Source: JAADJA01 sp963840975
GTDB taxonomy: Bacteria; Bacteroidota; Bacteroidia; Bacteroidales; JAADJA01
Assembly (NCBI GenBank): GCA_963840975.1
Contig: CAWJBC010000006.1
Coordinates: forward strand, 177,694 to 241,693
Reading direction: 5' to 3'
Length of the DNA: 64,000 nucleotides
Position numbers and translations under genes: made by a program. Below the pieces are notes generated by a model. That model saw only the letters and a list, made by a program, of their open reading frames with translations. It ran no database searches and had not been told where the DNA came from. Positions 44,668 through 54,251 of the stretch are shown piece by piece (the first letter of the stretch is position 1; every line of letters starts with the position of its first letter).

Positions 44668-47600
44668 ATGAAAAAAAGAATTTTACCCATTGGATTATTT
44701 TCAATTTTACTTTTTGTTTTTTCAGCTTTTTTGTTAGCACCTTCAAATAATAATGGAGAAGACCCGGCAGATTCAATCGGACAGCAGACAGTAAAAAGCG
44801 CAATGGATTATCTGGCAAAAATCAGAAATAATCAGCACACCGGCGTACTCAACCCTGCCGACGTAATCAACGCAAGGCAGCAATTGGAGTCACGTGCAAA
44901 TTACAAATCAGGTAATTCAGCTAAAGATTTAAATTGGATTGAAATGGGTCCTGACAATATTGGTGGCAGAACCCGTGCCATTATTTTCGACAACCGGGAT
45001 GTCGCAGCAAATACATTATATGCCGGAGGGGTTTCAGGAGGCTTATTCAAATCCACTAACCTCGGTTCAACATGGGCACCTGTCAACCCATCAGGACAAA
45101 ACTTAAACGTATCTACAATGGTGCAGGATGCTTCAGGTACTATTTATGTAGGTACAGGCGAGGGAATGAACCTGCAAACATACTCAGCTTTTGGTCAGCC
45201 CGGTTATGGTTATAGCGGTGGATTTATCGGTCAGGGTATTTTTAAATCCGATGGCAGTGATAACTTCCAATTGGTTCCGGGAACAAAGCCTGTAATCAAT
45301 GGAAGCTCAATTGAATGGGCATATATTAACAAATTAGCGCTTGACCCTACTGGGAACAGGTTATTTGCTGCTACCCAATCCGGGTTGAAATATGCCACCC
45401 TTCCTGGTCTGAGTGATTGGCAATCAGAGTTCAAGTATAAAATTGACAGTACGATTGTTTCCCGCTATATTGCAAGTGATTCAACAATTACTTGCGATAG
45501 TTTTAAAATTGTAAACGGACAATACCAGATTTATGGACAATCTAAGGTGGAATATATCAGAACCAATGAGGACACAACTAATATAAATTCTTTCTTCATT
45601 GATTATGTTCCGTTTCAAAACCCATCTAATTGCCAGGATATTCAAGTCAGCGCGAATGGCTGGATAATAGCTGCTATTAATGGATTTGTATATGTTTCCG
45701 AAACAGGTGACCCTAATAAATTTGTCAGTCGCTCCATCTATCCGAATAATGACAACAGCAAACGCAAGGACCTTATAGATTTTAACACCCATATTGTAAT
45801 CAAAAACAAATCTGGAGTTGTTATTCATGATGCTGTAAAAGAATATAATAAAGAATTCAACTGGCATGTTAACTACGTTTTATTTGCTGCCAACAATTCA
45901 ATGCTGGATGAGTATCCCTCAAGTGCTAATACAGGGCGGATTTCATTGGCTATTGCACCTTCCAATCAGAACATCGTTTATATGATGGCTGCAAAATCCT
46001 CAAACCCATTGAAGAGTTTATCAAATCTTTATTTGTCAGAGGATAAAGGACAATCATGGAGAATAGTTGCACCCGGAGGTACAACATTATTAAATATTCT
46101 CGGATCTTTCTGGGAGTATGGCACTTCTTCGTCAATTTACTATCAGGGAGATTACAGCAATACGATTACAGTTTTCCCAAATGATCCTTATAAAATTTTG
46201 GCAGGTGGTATAAATATGTGGGAAGGTAAAAAAGTAAATACTACCGGATATTTTCAATGGACTGAAAAATCAATTGGAGATGCTACTTTGTTAGGAAATG
46301 GAATATTTAATCCATTATATTGTCATAAAAATCATCACCTCTATGTTTTCAGGCCCGGATCAAATAATGTATTTTTCACTGCAACTGACGGTGGGATATT
46401 TGCTGTTTCGTATGATGGTAACAACTATTATTTCCAGTCAAAAAACAAAAATTTTAATGTAACACAATTTTATTCGGTGGCTGTTTCAGGTGAAGTATCA
46501 AAAGTTATTGGAGGCGCCCAGAATAATGGAACTCTTTATATTAGCGGTTCAGGCAATACACCTCAAAAAGGTGAAGACATGTGGAGACTGGCAAACTCTG
46601 ACGCTAAATATCCCGAAGGAACCGATGGCGGTTTTGTTTCTTTATCTGATATAAGCAGCTATATTCAGATTGGAAATGAAATTACTGAAAGAAAAGATCC
46701 ACCATCCTTTTATCAAAAAAGCCCTTACCCCAGAAATGAAGCTTTAATTGATAGTGCTAATGTAATTTATCGTTTGAGAAGGTCTGAAACTATGGGATAT
46801 GATTGGTCAGCTAACTACCTGCAGGATTTTCACACATCTATTTCCAATACCAACTTTCTTACCCCAATGATTCTTTGGGAATCATTTTCCAATTCGAACA
46901 GCATGGATTCTGTGTTTTTTTATGCTGACCGGGATTACAACGCCGGAGAGAATGTGGTCATCAGAAGCAAAAATATGAAACAACCTTTTGGATATATATT
47001 ACCTGTTGCATTAATTGATGGCGATTCTATAAGGGTGCAGGACATTATTTCTACCAAGTTGTTCTTTGCGATCAAAGACAATGTTTATATGACACTTGAG
47101 GGCATCAGATTTGATTTAAGCCCAAACTGGTTTAAAATTTCTGCGAAAGCACAAAATGGATTTGCAGATAATCCAAGTTGTATGGCTTATTCTTCAGATG
47201 GCAATTATTTATTTGTCGGAAACTATGAAGGCAAAGTTTACAGAATATCAAACTTAGCGCTTGCCTACAATAAGGACCTCGCCGATGTTGGAAGTGCAAA
47301 TTGCATTGTGGCAACATCCTTATTAAACGTTTACGATGGTAATACACAAGCTATCACATCCATTTCGGTTGATCCGGATAATGCAAACAAAGTGCTGGTA
47401 ACATTGGGTAATTATGGCAACACCAATTATGTCTATTACTCAACAAACGCCCTTAATGATGTTCCAACATTTACTTCTGTTCAGGGGAATTCAGAGACCG
47501 GTCTTCCGACCATGCCTGTTTATTCTTCCATTCTGGAAATGCATCCTGAATCTGATATTGCTATCATAGGAACTGAGGATGGAATCTGGCAGTCAGACAA

Positions 47601-48120
47601 CGTTTCTTCCGGAATTTGGTATCCTGCACACAGCGGCATGAATGGCGTTCCGGTATTATCTCTGGTTCAGCAGATCAACTCAAAAACCAGCATTACAATC
47701 ACAACTTATGATCCGGTTACCAGTGTTCCGACTTATGAAGTCTATCCAGAAATAAAAAATTACGGGATGATTTACGCTGCTTCTCACGGTAGGGGAATAT
47801 TCCGGAATGAAACCTTTATGGAGGTTGGAATTGATGAATTTTTCACGAATAAAAACAATAAGGAAATCAATCTTTCTATATACCCAAATCCTGCATCGGG
47901 TGATATTAAGATCGGATTTGATCTGAAAAACAACTCAGATGTCAACTTATTGATTTATGATCTTGGTGGAAAAATTGTGTTCTCTGCTAATCAGAATGGA
48001 TTACAAGCTGGTCATCAGACAATTGATTGCCAGGTTCAGGCTTTATCCAGAGGCACATATTTGGTTAAACTTGTTACAAGTGAAGGAACAAGTACGGATA
48101 AATTGGTTATAATAAAATAA
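44668..48120 (+). CDS. Large T9SS-secreted BNR/sortilin-like propeller protein
   Basis: This 1150-residue protein has a signal peptide (residues 1-26). A VPS10/sortilin-like propeller begins at ~75-180, with the BNR motifs YAGGVSGGLFKSTNLGSTW and LYLSEDKGQSWRIVAPGG. Long insert regions follow, with further propeller-like strands (TDGGIFAVSYDGN; GTEDGIWQSDNVSSG). The T9SS type A sorting domain at ~1075-1150 (LSIYPNPASGDIKIGFDL ... GTYLVKL) ends in KLVIIK. It is exported to the surface or medium. Ligand or substrate is unknown. Confidence 0.85.
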   Translation: MKKRILPIGLFSILLFVFSAFLLAPSNNNGEDPADSIGQQTVKSAMDYLAKIRNNQHTGVLNPADVINARQQLESRANYKSGNSAKDLNWIEMGPDNIGGRTRAIIFDNRDVAANTLYAGGVSGGLFKSTNLGSTWAPVNPSGQNLNVSTMVQDASGTIYVGTGEGMNLQTYSAFGQPGYGYSGGFIGQGIFKSDGSDNFQLVPGTKPVINGSSIEWAYINKLALDPTGNRLFAATQSGLKYATLPGLSDWQSEFKYKIDSTIVSRYIASDSTITCDSFKIVNGQYQIYGQSKVEYIRTNEDTTNINSFFIDYVPFQNPSNCQDIQVSANGWIIAAINGFVYVSETGDPNKFVSRSIYPNNDNSKRKDLIDFNTHIVIKNKSGVVIHDAVKEYNKEFNWHVNYVLFAANNSMLDEYPSSANTGRISLAIAPSNQNIVYMMAAKSSNPLKSLSNLYLSEDKGQSWRIVAPGGTTLLNILGSFWEYGTSSSIYYQGDYSNTITVFPNDPYKILAGGINMWEGKKVNTTGYFQWTEKSIGDATLLGNGIFNPLYCHKNHHLYVFRPGSNNVFFTATDGGIFAVSYDGNNYYFQSKNKNFNVTQFYSVAVSGEVSKVIGGAQNNGTLYISGSGNTPQKGEDMWRLANSDAKYPEGTDGGFVSLSDISSYIQIGNEITERKDPPSFYQKSPYPRNEALIDSANVIYRLRRSETMGYDWSANYLQDFHTSISNTNFLTPMILWESFSNSNSMDSVFFYADRDYNAGENVVIRSKNMKQPFGYILPVALIDGDSIRVQDIISTKLFFAIKDNVYMTLEGIRFDLSPNWFKISAKAQNGFADNPSCMAYSSDGNYLFVGNYEGKVYRISNLALAYNKDLADVGSANCIVATSLLNVYDGNTQAITSISVDPDNANKVLVTLGNYGNTNYVYYSTNALNDVPTFTSVQGNSETGLPTMPVYSSILEMHPESDIAIIGTEDGIWQSDNVSSGIWYPAHSGMNGVPVLSLVQQINSKTSITITTYDPVTSVPTYEVYPEIKNYGMIYAASHGRGIFRNETFMEVGIDEFFTNKNNKEINLSIYPNPASGDIKIGFDLKNNSDVNLLIYDLGGKIVFSANQNGLQAGHQTIDCQVQALSRGTYLVKLVTSEGTSTDKLVIIK

Positions 48121-48149
48121 TGTATTATTGAAGTTAAAAATATTGAGGT

Positions 48150-49649
48150 ATGAAAAATTTACTTTTAGCCACTGTTCTCACAATAATTTCAACGTTTGCT
48201 TTCTCACAAACCGATGTATTGGCTCCTGCATTGGACAAACCTGCCAATGCCGGAACCAATCAAATGCCGGATGTTCAGCTTGACTGGTTTGCTGTAAACG
48301 GAGTTGGTCAGGTTTCGTATAAAGTTGAAATTGACACAACCGATCAATTTACGAACCCTGCTAGTTATACCACTATTTATTCAGCTCAAAAAGCCGAAAA
48401 CTTGTTGTTCGGTGAAGAATATTTTTGGCGGGTTATGGCAATGGACAATACGGGGCAAAGTGACTGGTCTGAAACACGCAGTTTTACGGTTTTCATCTCT
48501 GTTAATTTATATAAACCTACCGTTGGACCTCCCGGAAATGAAAATATAATGCCAGATGTAACAATCCAGTGGAAAAATCAAAAGGGACCCACCTATATCA
48601 GTGGTATAACATATTATGATCTTGAAGTAAGCCTGACCAGCGATTTTACAGATCCCTTTTTAGTTGATTCAGTCGCTTTCGGAACATTTGGACCCACCGC
48701 ACAATATTATGAAATAAAAGCATCAAACTTGTTATTTGACACTGCTTATTTTTGGCGTGTTCGTGCAAGGCACAGCCTGGATGTTTCAGATTGGTCAGAA
48801 GTATGGTCATTCACAACAGTGAGTGGTGTAACCCTTACCACACCAGCGAATAACGCAATAAATCAAAATCCCGATGTTGTATTATCCTGGGAGGCAATGT
48901 CCGGTGTTATAAAATTTGTTTATCAGGTTTGTACTGATCCGAACTTTACTTTTCCCTGTATCACCAATTTTACTGAAAGCAATACCGCAACAGTTCCTTC
49001 TCTTCTTTTCGGTAAAACATACCACTGGCGGGTAAGGGCGCTTCATTTGGCTGATACTACAGAATGGTCGAACGAGAGAAATTTTCAAGTTATTAATACA
49101 GTTTTGTTAACCAGCCCTGCAAATGGCGCTGCAGGAATAAATACCCTGCCCCTGCTTTCATGGAATAATATTACCGGAGCTGACCAGTATGAGCTAAGGT
49201 GGAATAACGCCAATAACTCTATAAGTGATACCGCATTTACAACTGTCCCTTCGTTTTTGATGTTTAAACCTTTGGAAATGGGAGAAGACTATTACTGGAA
49301 AGTCAGAGCGATAAACAATGTTGATACAACCAACTGGAGTGAAGTCTGGCAATTCCACACCGGACCTCAGGCTGTTGGTGATATTGCATTACAAAAGAAT
49401 AATTTCCGGATATTCCCCAATCCGTCAAACGGCGAACTGTCAATTGAATACAATTCTTCTCAAACAACCAGTGTTCAGGTAACTATTCTTGATTTTGTCG
49501 GAAAGATTGTATACGATAATATCTTCTCCTTCCAGCAAGGTTTAGATAAGAAAAGTGTTGATCTTCATCAGTTGAACGATGGTTTGTACTTCATCCGGTT
49601 CAAGTCGGGTGAGAAAGTTTATACTGAAAAACTTATCATCAGCAAATAA
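48150..49649 (+). CDS. T9SS-secreted protein with four FN3-like domains
   Basis: This 499-residue protein has a signal peptide (residues 1-19, ending AFSQ). Four repeats of ~90-110 residues follow, each opening with a P-A/G-x-x-x-x-N-PD-V-x-L-x-W motif and closing with YFWRV-R-A-x-DxxxSDWSE (for example PANNAINQNPDVVLSWEAMS and TYHWRVRALHLADTTEWSNE). The C-terminal type A sorting domain (FRIFPNPSNGELSIEYNSS) ends KLIISK. It starts 29 bases after the propeller gene and is likely co-transcribed, so the two may form one surface machine. Confidence 0.87.
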   Translation: MKNLLLATVLTIISTFAFSQTDVLAPALDKPANAGTNQMPDVQLDWFAVNGVGQVSYKVEIDTTDQFTNPASYTTIYSAQKAENLLFGEEYFWRVMAMDNTGQSDWSETRSFTVFISVNLYKPTVGPPGNENIMPDVTIQWKNQKGPTYISGITYYDLEVSLTSDFTDPFLVDSVAFGTFGPTAQYYEIKASNLLFDTAYFWRVRARHSLDVSDWSEVWSFTTVSGVTLTTPANNAINQNPDVVLSWEAMSGVIKFVYQVCTDPNFTFPCITNFTESNTATVPSLLFGKTYHWRVRALHLADTTEWSNERNFQVINTVLLTSPANGAAGINTLPLLSWNNITGADQYELRWNNANNSISDTAFTTVPSFLMFKPLEMGEDYYWKVRAINNVDTTNWSEVWQFHTGPQAVGDIALQKNNFRIFPNPSNGELSIEYNSSQTTSVQVTILDFVGKIVYDNIFSFQQGLDKKSVDLHQLNDGLYFIRFKSGEKVYTEKLIISK

Positions 49650-49672
49650 AAATACAAGCAGAATTAAAGATT

Positions 49673-49707
49673 AAAAAGGATGGCGCTGAAAAGGTCATCC
49701 TTTTTTT
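49673..49707. terminator. Bidirectional intrinsic terminator
   Basis: AAAAAGGATG (49673-49682) pairs with CATCCTTTTT (49696-49705), with further T to 49707. It ends the cargo operon on the plus strand, and its A-rich 5' arm serves the converging gene. Confidence 0.8.
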
Positions 49708-50467
49708 AATTGTACCTCTTTCCGAAATTGAAGCTGAGATAAAAAGTAAGGAAATAATAGTCAGGATCATTAAAAGCCATGATGGGAACAGGGCGGGGGA
49801 AAACATCAACGATAGCTCCTACCTCCAACGATTTGACCTTGGTACGGTAAACTCCATAATCGAAGTTGAGACCGATCTTGGCGTGAAACCCCGGGTAAAA
49901 ACCTATCTTATCAAAACCTTTGACCCAGGATGCACGCCCGTAAATGTTGTCAACATAGTGTTCGTTAGGATTGTAGCGTTCCTCAACGATAGTATATTCA
50001 TAAAATTGTGGCAAAGGTTCAAGGATATATAAATAAATAGGTTTGGCAAAACCCAAAGAAACTCCACCCACATAAAGGAATCGCAACTCCACACCTCCCC
50101 AATATGGTTTGCGGTTGAGCATCCGGTGTATTCCATAGGTTCCCCTTAGTATGTACACAGCATTCAGTTTGCCATAAACATAACTTTTTGAGTTGGTAAA
50201 ATAGGGATTGATCGTCCTGATCTGCTTTGGTGATTGCATTTCAGTAAATTCAATTACAATCATCCTCTTTTTGAACTCCGATTTATTATAGCCTTTGCTA
50301 AACCTAAGTCCCCAGCCCTGAGTATGGAGCATGATACCGGCACTCGTCTCCTTAAGCAATAGAATATTCTTGGATGTATCAATCACGATTTCATCCTGTG
50401 AAAAAAGCAGGAAGCTAATAAAAAAAGCCAGGACAAAAAATAATGTTCGAGTAAAATTCTTCATCAA
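49706..50467 (-). CDS. Probable outer-membrane barrel, 253 aa
   Basis: It has a signal peptide (TLFFVLAFFISFLLFSQ). The rest is strand-rich with aromatic girdle-like residues (KYIHRMLNRKPYWGG-like turns; VELRFLYVGGVSLGFAKPI; DYYFLTFYLSFNFGKRYN), which suggests a porin-like or OmpW-like barrel. I recognise no named family. It lies convergent with the cargo operon and ends at the shared terminator. Confidence 0.55.
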   Translation of the reverse strand: MMKNFTRTLFFVLAFFISFLLFSQDEIVIDTSKNILLLKETSAGIMLHTQGWGLRFSKGYNKSEFKKRMIVIEFTEMQSPKQIRTINPYFTNSKSYVYGKLNAVYILRGTYGIHRMLNRKPYWGGVELRFLYVGGVSLGFAKPIYLYILEPLPQFYEYTIVEERYNPNEHYVDNIYGRASWVKGFDKIGFYPGFHAKIGLNFDYGVYRTKVKSLEVGAIVDVFPRPVPIMAFNDPDYYFLTFYLSFNFGKRYN

Positions 50468-50570
50468 TCAAATTACTGACATGGAGATGCTAAAAATAAA
50501 AAATATTTACCAAATAACGCAATTCGATAAATATTTATTACGGATTTAAAATCCGGTGAAAGATTAAAAA

Positions 50571-50699
50571 TCAATACCGTTGCTCGATCTGAAACTTTTT
50601 TGCTTCACCGTAAGCCGGACATTTTTCTGCTGATTTACATGAAACCATGATAATTCCAATGGTTATGACAGCGATTAAAAGGGTAATAATTTTTTTCAT
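50571..50699 (-). CDS. Small lipoprotein, 42 aa
   Basis: A short frame starts at 50697-50699 and ends at 50571. It reads as a membrane lead (KKIITLLIAVITIGIIMVS) with lipid-bearing Cys21 in MVSCKS, then KCPAYGEAKKF. Tiny lipoproteins with this CPAYGEA-like tail occur beside or within many Bacteroidota operons and are often missed in annotation. Function is unknown. Confidence 0.6.
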   Translation of the reverse strand: MKKIITLLIAVITIGIIMVSCKSAEKCPAYGEAKKFQIEQRY

Positions 50700-50826
50700 T
50701 TTTCTTAATTATGAAAGTTAACAAAGATAGAACTATTTTTCTGAATCTATATTTTATTCGTCATACATTTGCTGATGGTTAAGCAATTAATTTGCCAATC
50801 GTTAATTAAACCCTCTGTTTTAAAGG

Positions 50827-51501
50827 ATGGATATACAACCTGTCATCGAAAATAGCTGGAAACAGGAGCTTTCAGAAGAATTTAAATCTGAATATTTTTT
50901 CGGATTAAAATCTTTTCTGCTCGAAGAAAAAAAGAAATTTACCATATTCCCTCCGGGTTCGGATATTTTTGCCGCTTTTAACTATACACCTTTTGATAAG
51001 GTCAGGGTTGTTATTCTGGGGCAGGATCCCTATCACGGACCAGGGCAGGCTAATGGGCTATGTTTTTCAGTGAAGCCAGGGATTTCCAAGCCACCCTCCC
51101 TTCAAAATATTTTCAAAGAACTTCATGCGGATTTGGGTTTACCGATACCTCTCAATGGAAATCTTGAAAAATGGGCAAAGCAAGGTGTCCTGCTGCTAAA
51201 CGCAACCCTCACAGTACGATCGGGGCAGGCAGGCTCACATCAGAATAAAGGATGGGAAAATTTCACTGACGCTGCTATCAAAAAATTATCTGACAAAAAG
51301 CAACACCTGGTTTTTATTTTATGGGGGAATTTTGCGCAGGCTAAACAATCACTGATTGATCCATTTAAACATTTTATTATAAAGTCTCCTCATCCATCCC
51401 CCTTCTCGGCTGAACGTGGATTTTTCGGCAGCAGACCTTTTTCAAAATGCAACTTATACCTTAAGGAAAATGGGTTGGGAGAAATTGACTGGAGCCTCTA
51501 A
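50827..51501 (+). CDS. ung: Uracil-DNA glycosylase
   Basis: This 224-residue family 1 enzyme carries the catalytic GQDPYHGPGQANGLCFS motif with Asp67 and the base-flipping HPSPFSAERGF. It removes uracil from DNA to start base-excision repair. Length and motif spacing are standard. Confidence 0.96.
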   Translation: MDIQPVIENSWKQELSEEFKSEYFFGLKSFLLEEKKKFTIFPPGSDIFAAFNYTPFDKVRVVILGQDPYHGPGQANGLCFSVKPGISKPPSLQNIFKELHADLGLPIPLNGNLEKWAKQGVLLLNATLTVRSGQAGSHQNKGWENFTDAAIKKLSDKKQHLVFILWGNFAQAKQSLIDPFKHFIIKSPHPSPFSAERGFFGSRPFSKCNLYLKENGLGEIDWSL

Positions 51502-51519
51502 ACCTTATGCTTATTGAGG

Positions 51520-52068
51520 TTACTCATTCAACCAGTTGATGATCTTTTCCGACATAGGGCTTTTCTTGGGTTCAAGGTAATCCACAAGGTTGCCGTTTTC
51601 ATCTATCATGTATTTCTGAAAGTTCCACGACACCTTTGAATCCATGACTCCATTTTCTTCTTTGCTGGTGAGCCACTTATACACCGGATGAATATCATTC
51701 CCTTTAACGGATATTTTTGACATCATTTGAAACGTCACGCCATAGTTTACTTCACAGAATTCTTTTATCTGTTCATCGGTTCCCGGTTCCTGGCTTAGAA
51801 AGTTATTAGCCGGAAACCCAATTATCGTAAATTTTTCACCCCCATATTTCTTGTAAAGTTCCTCTAACTCCTTGTATTGAGGCGTGAACCCACATTTGGA
51901 GGCAGTATTTACAACCAGCACTTTTTTTCCTTTTAAGGTTGAAAAGTCAAGAATGCTGCCATCAATTGTGGTGGCTGAAAAACTATGAAAATTTTTATTC
52001 TGTCCAATTAGTCTATTCATACCGGTTAGGTTTAATATTGCAAATGCAATTAAAATGATTGATTTCAT
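51520..52068 (-). CDS. Thiol peroxidase of the glutathione peroxidase family
   Basis: This 182-residue protein has a signal-like N-terminal helix (SIILIAFAILNLTGMNRLIG). The peroxidatic Cys59 is in VNTASKCGFTPQ, and the WNF motif (VSWNFQKY) supplies Trp and Asn of the active site. The FPCNQF motif reads FPANNF, so the usual Gln becomes Asn. The second Cys (EFCEVNYGV) can act as resolving cysteine in a thioredoxin-linked enzyme. It is probably periplasmic. It is divergent from the rubrerythrin gene with only 39 bases between starts. Confidence 0.9.
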   Translation of the reverse strand: MKSIILIAFAILNLTGMNRLIGQNKNFHSFSATTIDGSILDFSTLKGKKVLVVNTASKCGFTPQYKELEELYKKYGGEKFTIIGFPANNFLSQEPGTDEQIKEFCEVNYGVTFQMMSKISVKGNDIHPVYKWLTSKEENGVMDSKVSWNFQKYMIDENGNLVDYLEPKKSPMSEKIINWLNE

Positions 52069-52083
52069 CTTGTTTAAATTTTA

Positions 52084-52091
52084 TACTTTTG
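52084..52091 (+). promoter_or_regulatory. -7-like element for the rubrerythrin gene
   Basis: TACTTTTG fits TAnnTTTG. It lies in the 39-base spacer between two divergent peroxide-detoxification genes, so the two promoters must overlap. Confidence 0.4.
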
Positions 52092-52107
52092 AAGTAAACA
52101 CTACACG

Positions 52108-52710
52108 ATGGCAAAAGTTCAAAAGAATATTCCAAAGAAGACTATTAAAGGCTCACAAACTGAAAAGAACCTGATGAATGCATTCGCGGGCGAGACGATG
52201 GCAACCGCCAGGTATACCTATTTTGCAAAAGTTGCGCAAAAAGAAGGATACGAGCAAATTGCCGCTATTTTTCTGGAGACGGCTGAACAGGAAAAATCAC
52301 ATGCCAAAACATTTTACAGGTTCGTTGAGGGAGCGCCTGTAACAATACAAGCTGAATATCCGGTGGCAGGTATCAATACGACAATTGAAAACCTGAGATC
52401 AGCCATTGAAGGCGAAAATAATGAATGGGAGAGACTTTATAAATCATTTGAGCTAACGGCAATGGAAGAAGGATTTAAAGACATTGCCACCAAATTTAAA
52501 ACGATAGCAAAAGTTGAAAAATTTCACGATGAACGTTTCACACGTTTGCTAAATAATTTATCCGGTAATAAGGTATTTAATAAAGGTAAAAAAGTAAAAT
52601 GGATGTGCCGAAAATGCGGGTTTATCCATGAAAGTGAAAATGCTCCGCTTAATTGCCCGGCATGTGATCATCCCCAGGCATATTTTGAAATCTTAGCTGA
52701 GAATTATTAA
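52108..52710 (+). CDS. Rubrerythrin
   Basis: This 200-residue non-haem diiron peroxidase has a ferritin-like four-helix domain (GETMATARYTYFAKVAQKEG with its Glu; ETAEQEKSHAKTFY; TAMEEGFKDIA; AKVEKFHDERF) and a C-terminal rubredoxin domain with Cys167, Cys170, Cys183 and Cys186. It reduces H2O2 to water in organisms that avoid or limit oxygen. The divergent neighbour is a peroxidase too, which supports a joint oxidative stress role. Confidence 0.95.
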   Translation: MAKVQKNIPKKTIKGSQTEKNLMNAFAGETMATARYTYFAKVAQKEGYEQIAAIFLETAEQEKSHAKTFYRFVEGAPVTIQAEYPVAGINTTIENLRSAIEGENNEWERLYKSFELTAMEEGFKDIATKFKTIAKVEKFHDERFTRLLNNLSGNKVFNKGKKVKWMCRKCGFIHESENAPLNCPACDHPQAYFEILAENY

Positions 52711-52769
52711 TCTATCATGATTCGGTATAATAGAAGGTAAATATTCTTCTTCCCATCCCAGATTATTTT

Positions 52770-54074
52770 TTGAAAATGAACAAGCAGATTCTCCGCCTCG
52801 CAATTCCGAATATTATCAGCAATATCACCATTCCATTGGTTGGAATGGTTGACCTGGCGATACTTGGCCACCTGGAATCTGAGATTTATATCGGAGCCAT
52901 CGCATTAGGCGGATTGATCTTTAATTTTATTTATGCCTTATTCAGCTTTTTGCGGATGGGAACCAGCGGGTTCACCGCCCAGGCTTATGGGGAGAAAAAT
53001 CACCCGGAAATGGTTTTAATGTTTGGACGGGCAATGCTGTTTGCTATCGGGGGAGGCTTGCTAATTATCTTTCTTCAACGACCGATAGAGCTGTTCAGTT
53101 TTTTCCTGATTGATGGTTCGGATGAAGTAAAGACCCTTGCAGTTGAATATTACCGTATCCGGATTTTTGCAGCCCCGGCTTCATTAGGGATTTTAGCGCT
53201 ATCGGGATGGTTTACAGGAATGCAGAATGCCCGCTATCCCATGTTCGTCGCTATTCTGGTAAACATAGTAAATGTAAGCGCCAACCTGTTTTTTGTTTAC
53301 GGTTTAGGAATGAAATCAGACGGTGTTGCTTACGGGACAGTTATTGCTATGTATTCTGGTCTTGCTGCGGGACTGATCCTTTTCCGGAAGAAATATAGTG
53401 GACTTTTTACACATTGGATAAAGGATGAGTTTTTCAACTGGATAAAGTTAAAACGATTTTTCAAGGTCAATACCGATATTATCATCCGTACACTTTGCCT
53501 GATTTTTACATTTGCTTTTTTTACAACCCGTTCGGCTGTTATTGATGATACTATTCTGGCTGTTAACACTGTTTTGCTGCAATTCCTGTTTTTGTTTTCT
53601 TATCTAACCGATGGTTTTGCTTATGCAGCCGAGGCGTTGGTCGGGAATTTCATTGGCGCCAGGAATTTTCCCAGTCTTAAAAAAGCTGTACGGTTACTGT
53701 TTTTATGGGGTGCTCTGATTAGTTTACCATTTTCATTCACCTATCTGTTTGTTGGGGATCATTTGCTTTATCTTCTTACTGATAATACTAAAATCATTGA
53801 AGCAGCAGCACCTTATCTTTTCTGGATTGGAATTGTTCCGGTCGTTACCTTTGCTGCATTTATCTGGGATGGTATTTTCATTGGCGCAACGGCTTCGGTA
53901 CCACTCAGAAATACACTACTCATCTCGACCCTGCTTGTGTTCCTGCCGGCATATTATTTATTCTCGGAGTTTTTAGGAAATCACGGATTATGGCTGGCTT
54001 TGATGCTTTTCATGCTGAGCCGGGGGATACTGCTAAGCCTATATGCAAGAAAAAGTATCTTCAAATTAGCCTGA
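52770..54074 (+). CDS. MATE-family efflux transporter (DinF-like)
   Basis: This 434-residue protein has 12 membrane helices and a MATE layout: LAIPNIISNITIPLVGMVDLA at the start, and the second half beginning VNTVLLQFLFLFSYLTDGFA. It uses Na+ or H+ to export cationic substrates. It is 59 bases after rubrerythrin on the same strand. The substrate is unknown. Confidence 0.9.
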   Translation: MKMNKQILRLAIPNIISNITIPLVGMVDLAILGHLESEIYIGAIALGGLIFNFIYALFSFLRMGTSGFTAQAYGEKNHPEMVLMFGRAMLFAIGGGLLIIFLQRPIELFSFFLIDGSDEVKTLAVEYYRIRIFAAPASLGILALSGWFTGMQNARYPMFVAILVNIVNVSANLFFVYGLGMKSDGVAYGTVIAMYSGLAAGLILFRKKYSGLFTHWIKDEFFNWIKLKRFFKVNTDIIIRTLCLIFTFAFFTTRSAVIDDTILAVNTVLLQFLFLFSYLTDGFAYAAEALVGNFIGARNFPSLKKAVRLLFLWGALISLPFSFTYLFVGDHLLYLLTDNTKIIEAAAPYLFWIGIVPVVTFAAFIWDGIFIGATASVPLRNTLLISTLLVFLPAYYLFSEFLGNHGLWLALMLFMLSRGILLSLYARKSIFKLA

Positions 54075-54085
54075 TTACAACAAAC

Positions 54086-54220
54086 TTGAATCCACTCCGA
54101 AAAGTGATTTATCGTCATTGCGAGCGTAGCGAAGCAATCTTTTGTTGTTGAAAATCAACAGATTGCTTCGGGCTTCGCCCTCGCAATGACGTCCTGTTTG
54201 TCTTTTCGGAGTGGACTCAA
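54086..54220. repeat. 135-bp nested palindromic element
   Basis: The outer arms are TTGAATCCACTCCGAAAA (54086-54103) and TTTTCGGAGTGGACTCAA (54203-54220), 17 of 18 complementary. Inside, CGTCATTGCGAG (54113-54124) pairs with CTCGCAATGACG (54180-54191) and CGAAGCAATCT (54130-54140) with AGATTGCTTCG (54160-54170). The right strand adds its own GGGC-TTC-GCCC hairpin, and the centre is TGTTG/CAACA. It sits between convergent genes. It looks like a small non-autonomous palindromic element (REP- or MITE-like) and may act as a terminator for both. Confidence 0.8.
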
Positions 54221-54251
54221 ACTTCGAACATCGAACTTCAAACTGGCGTTT

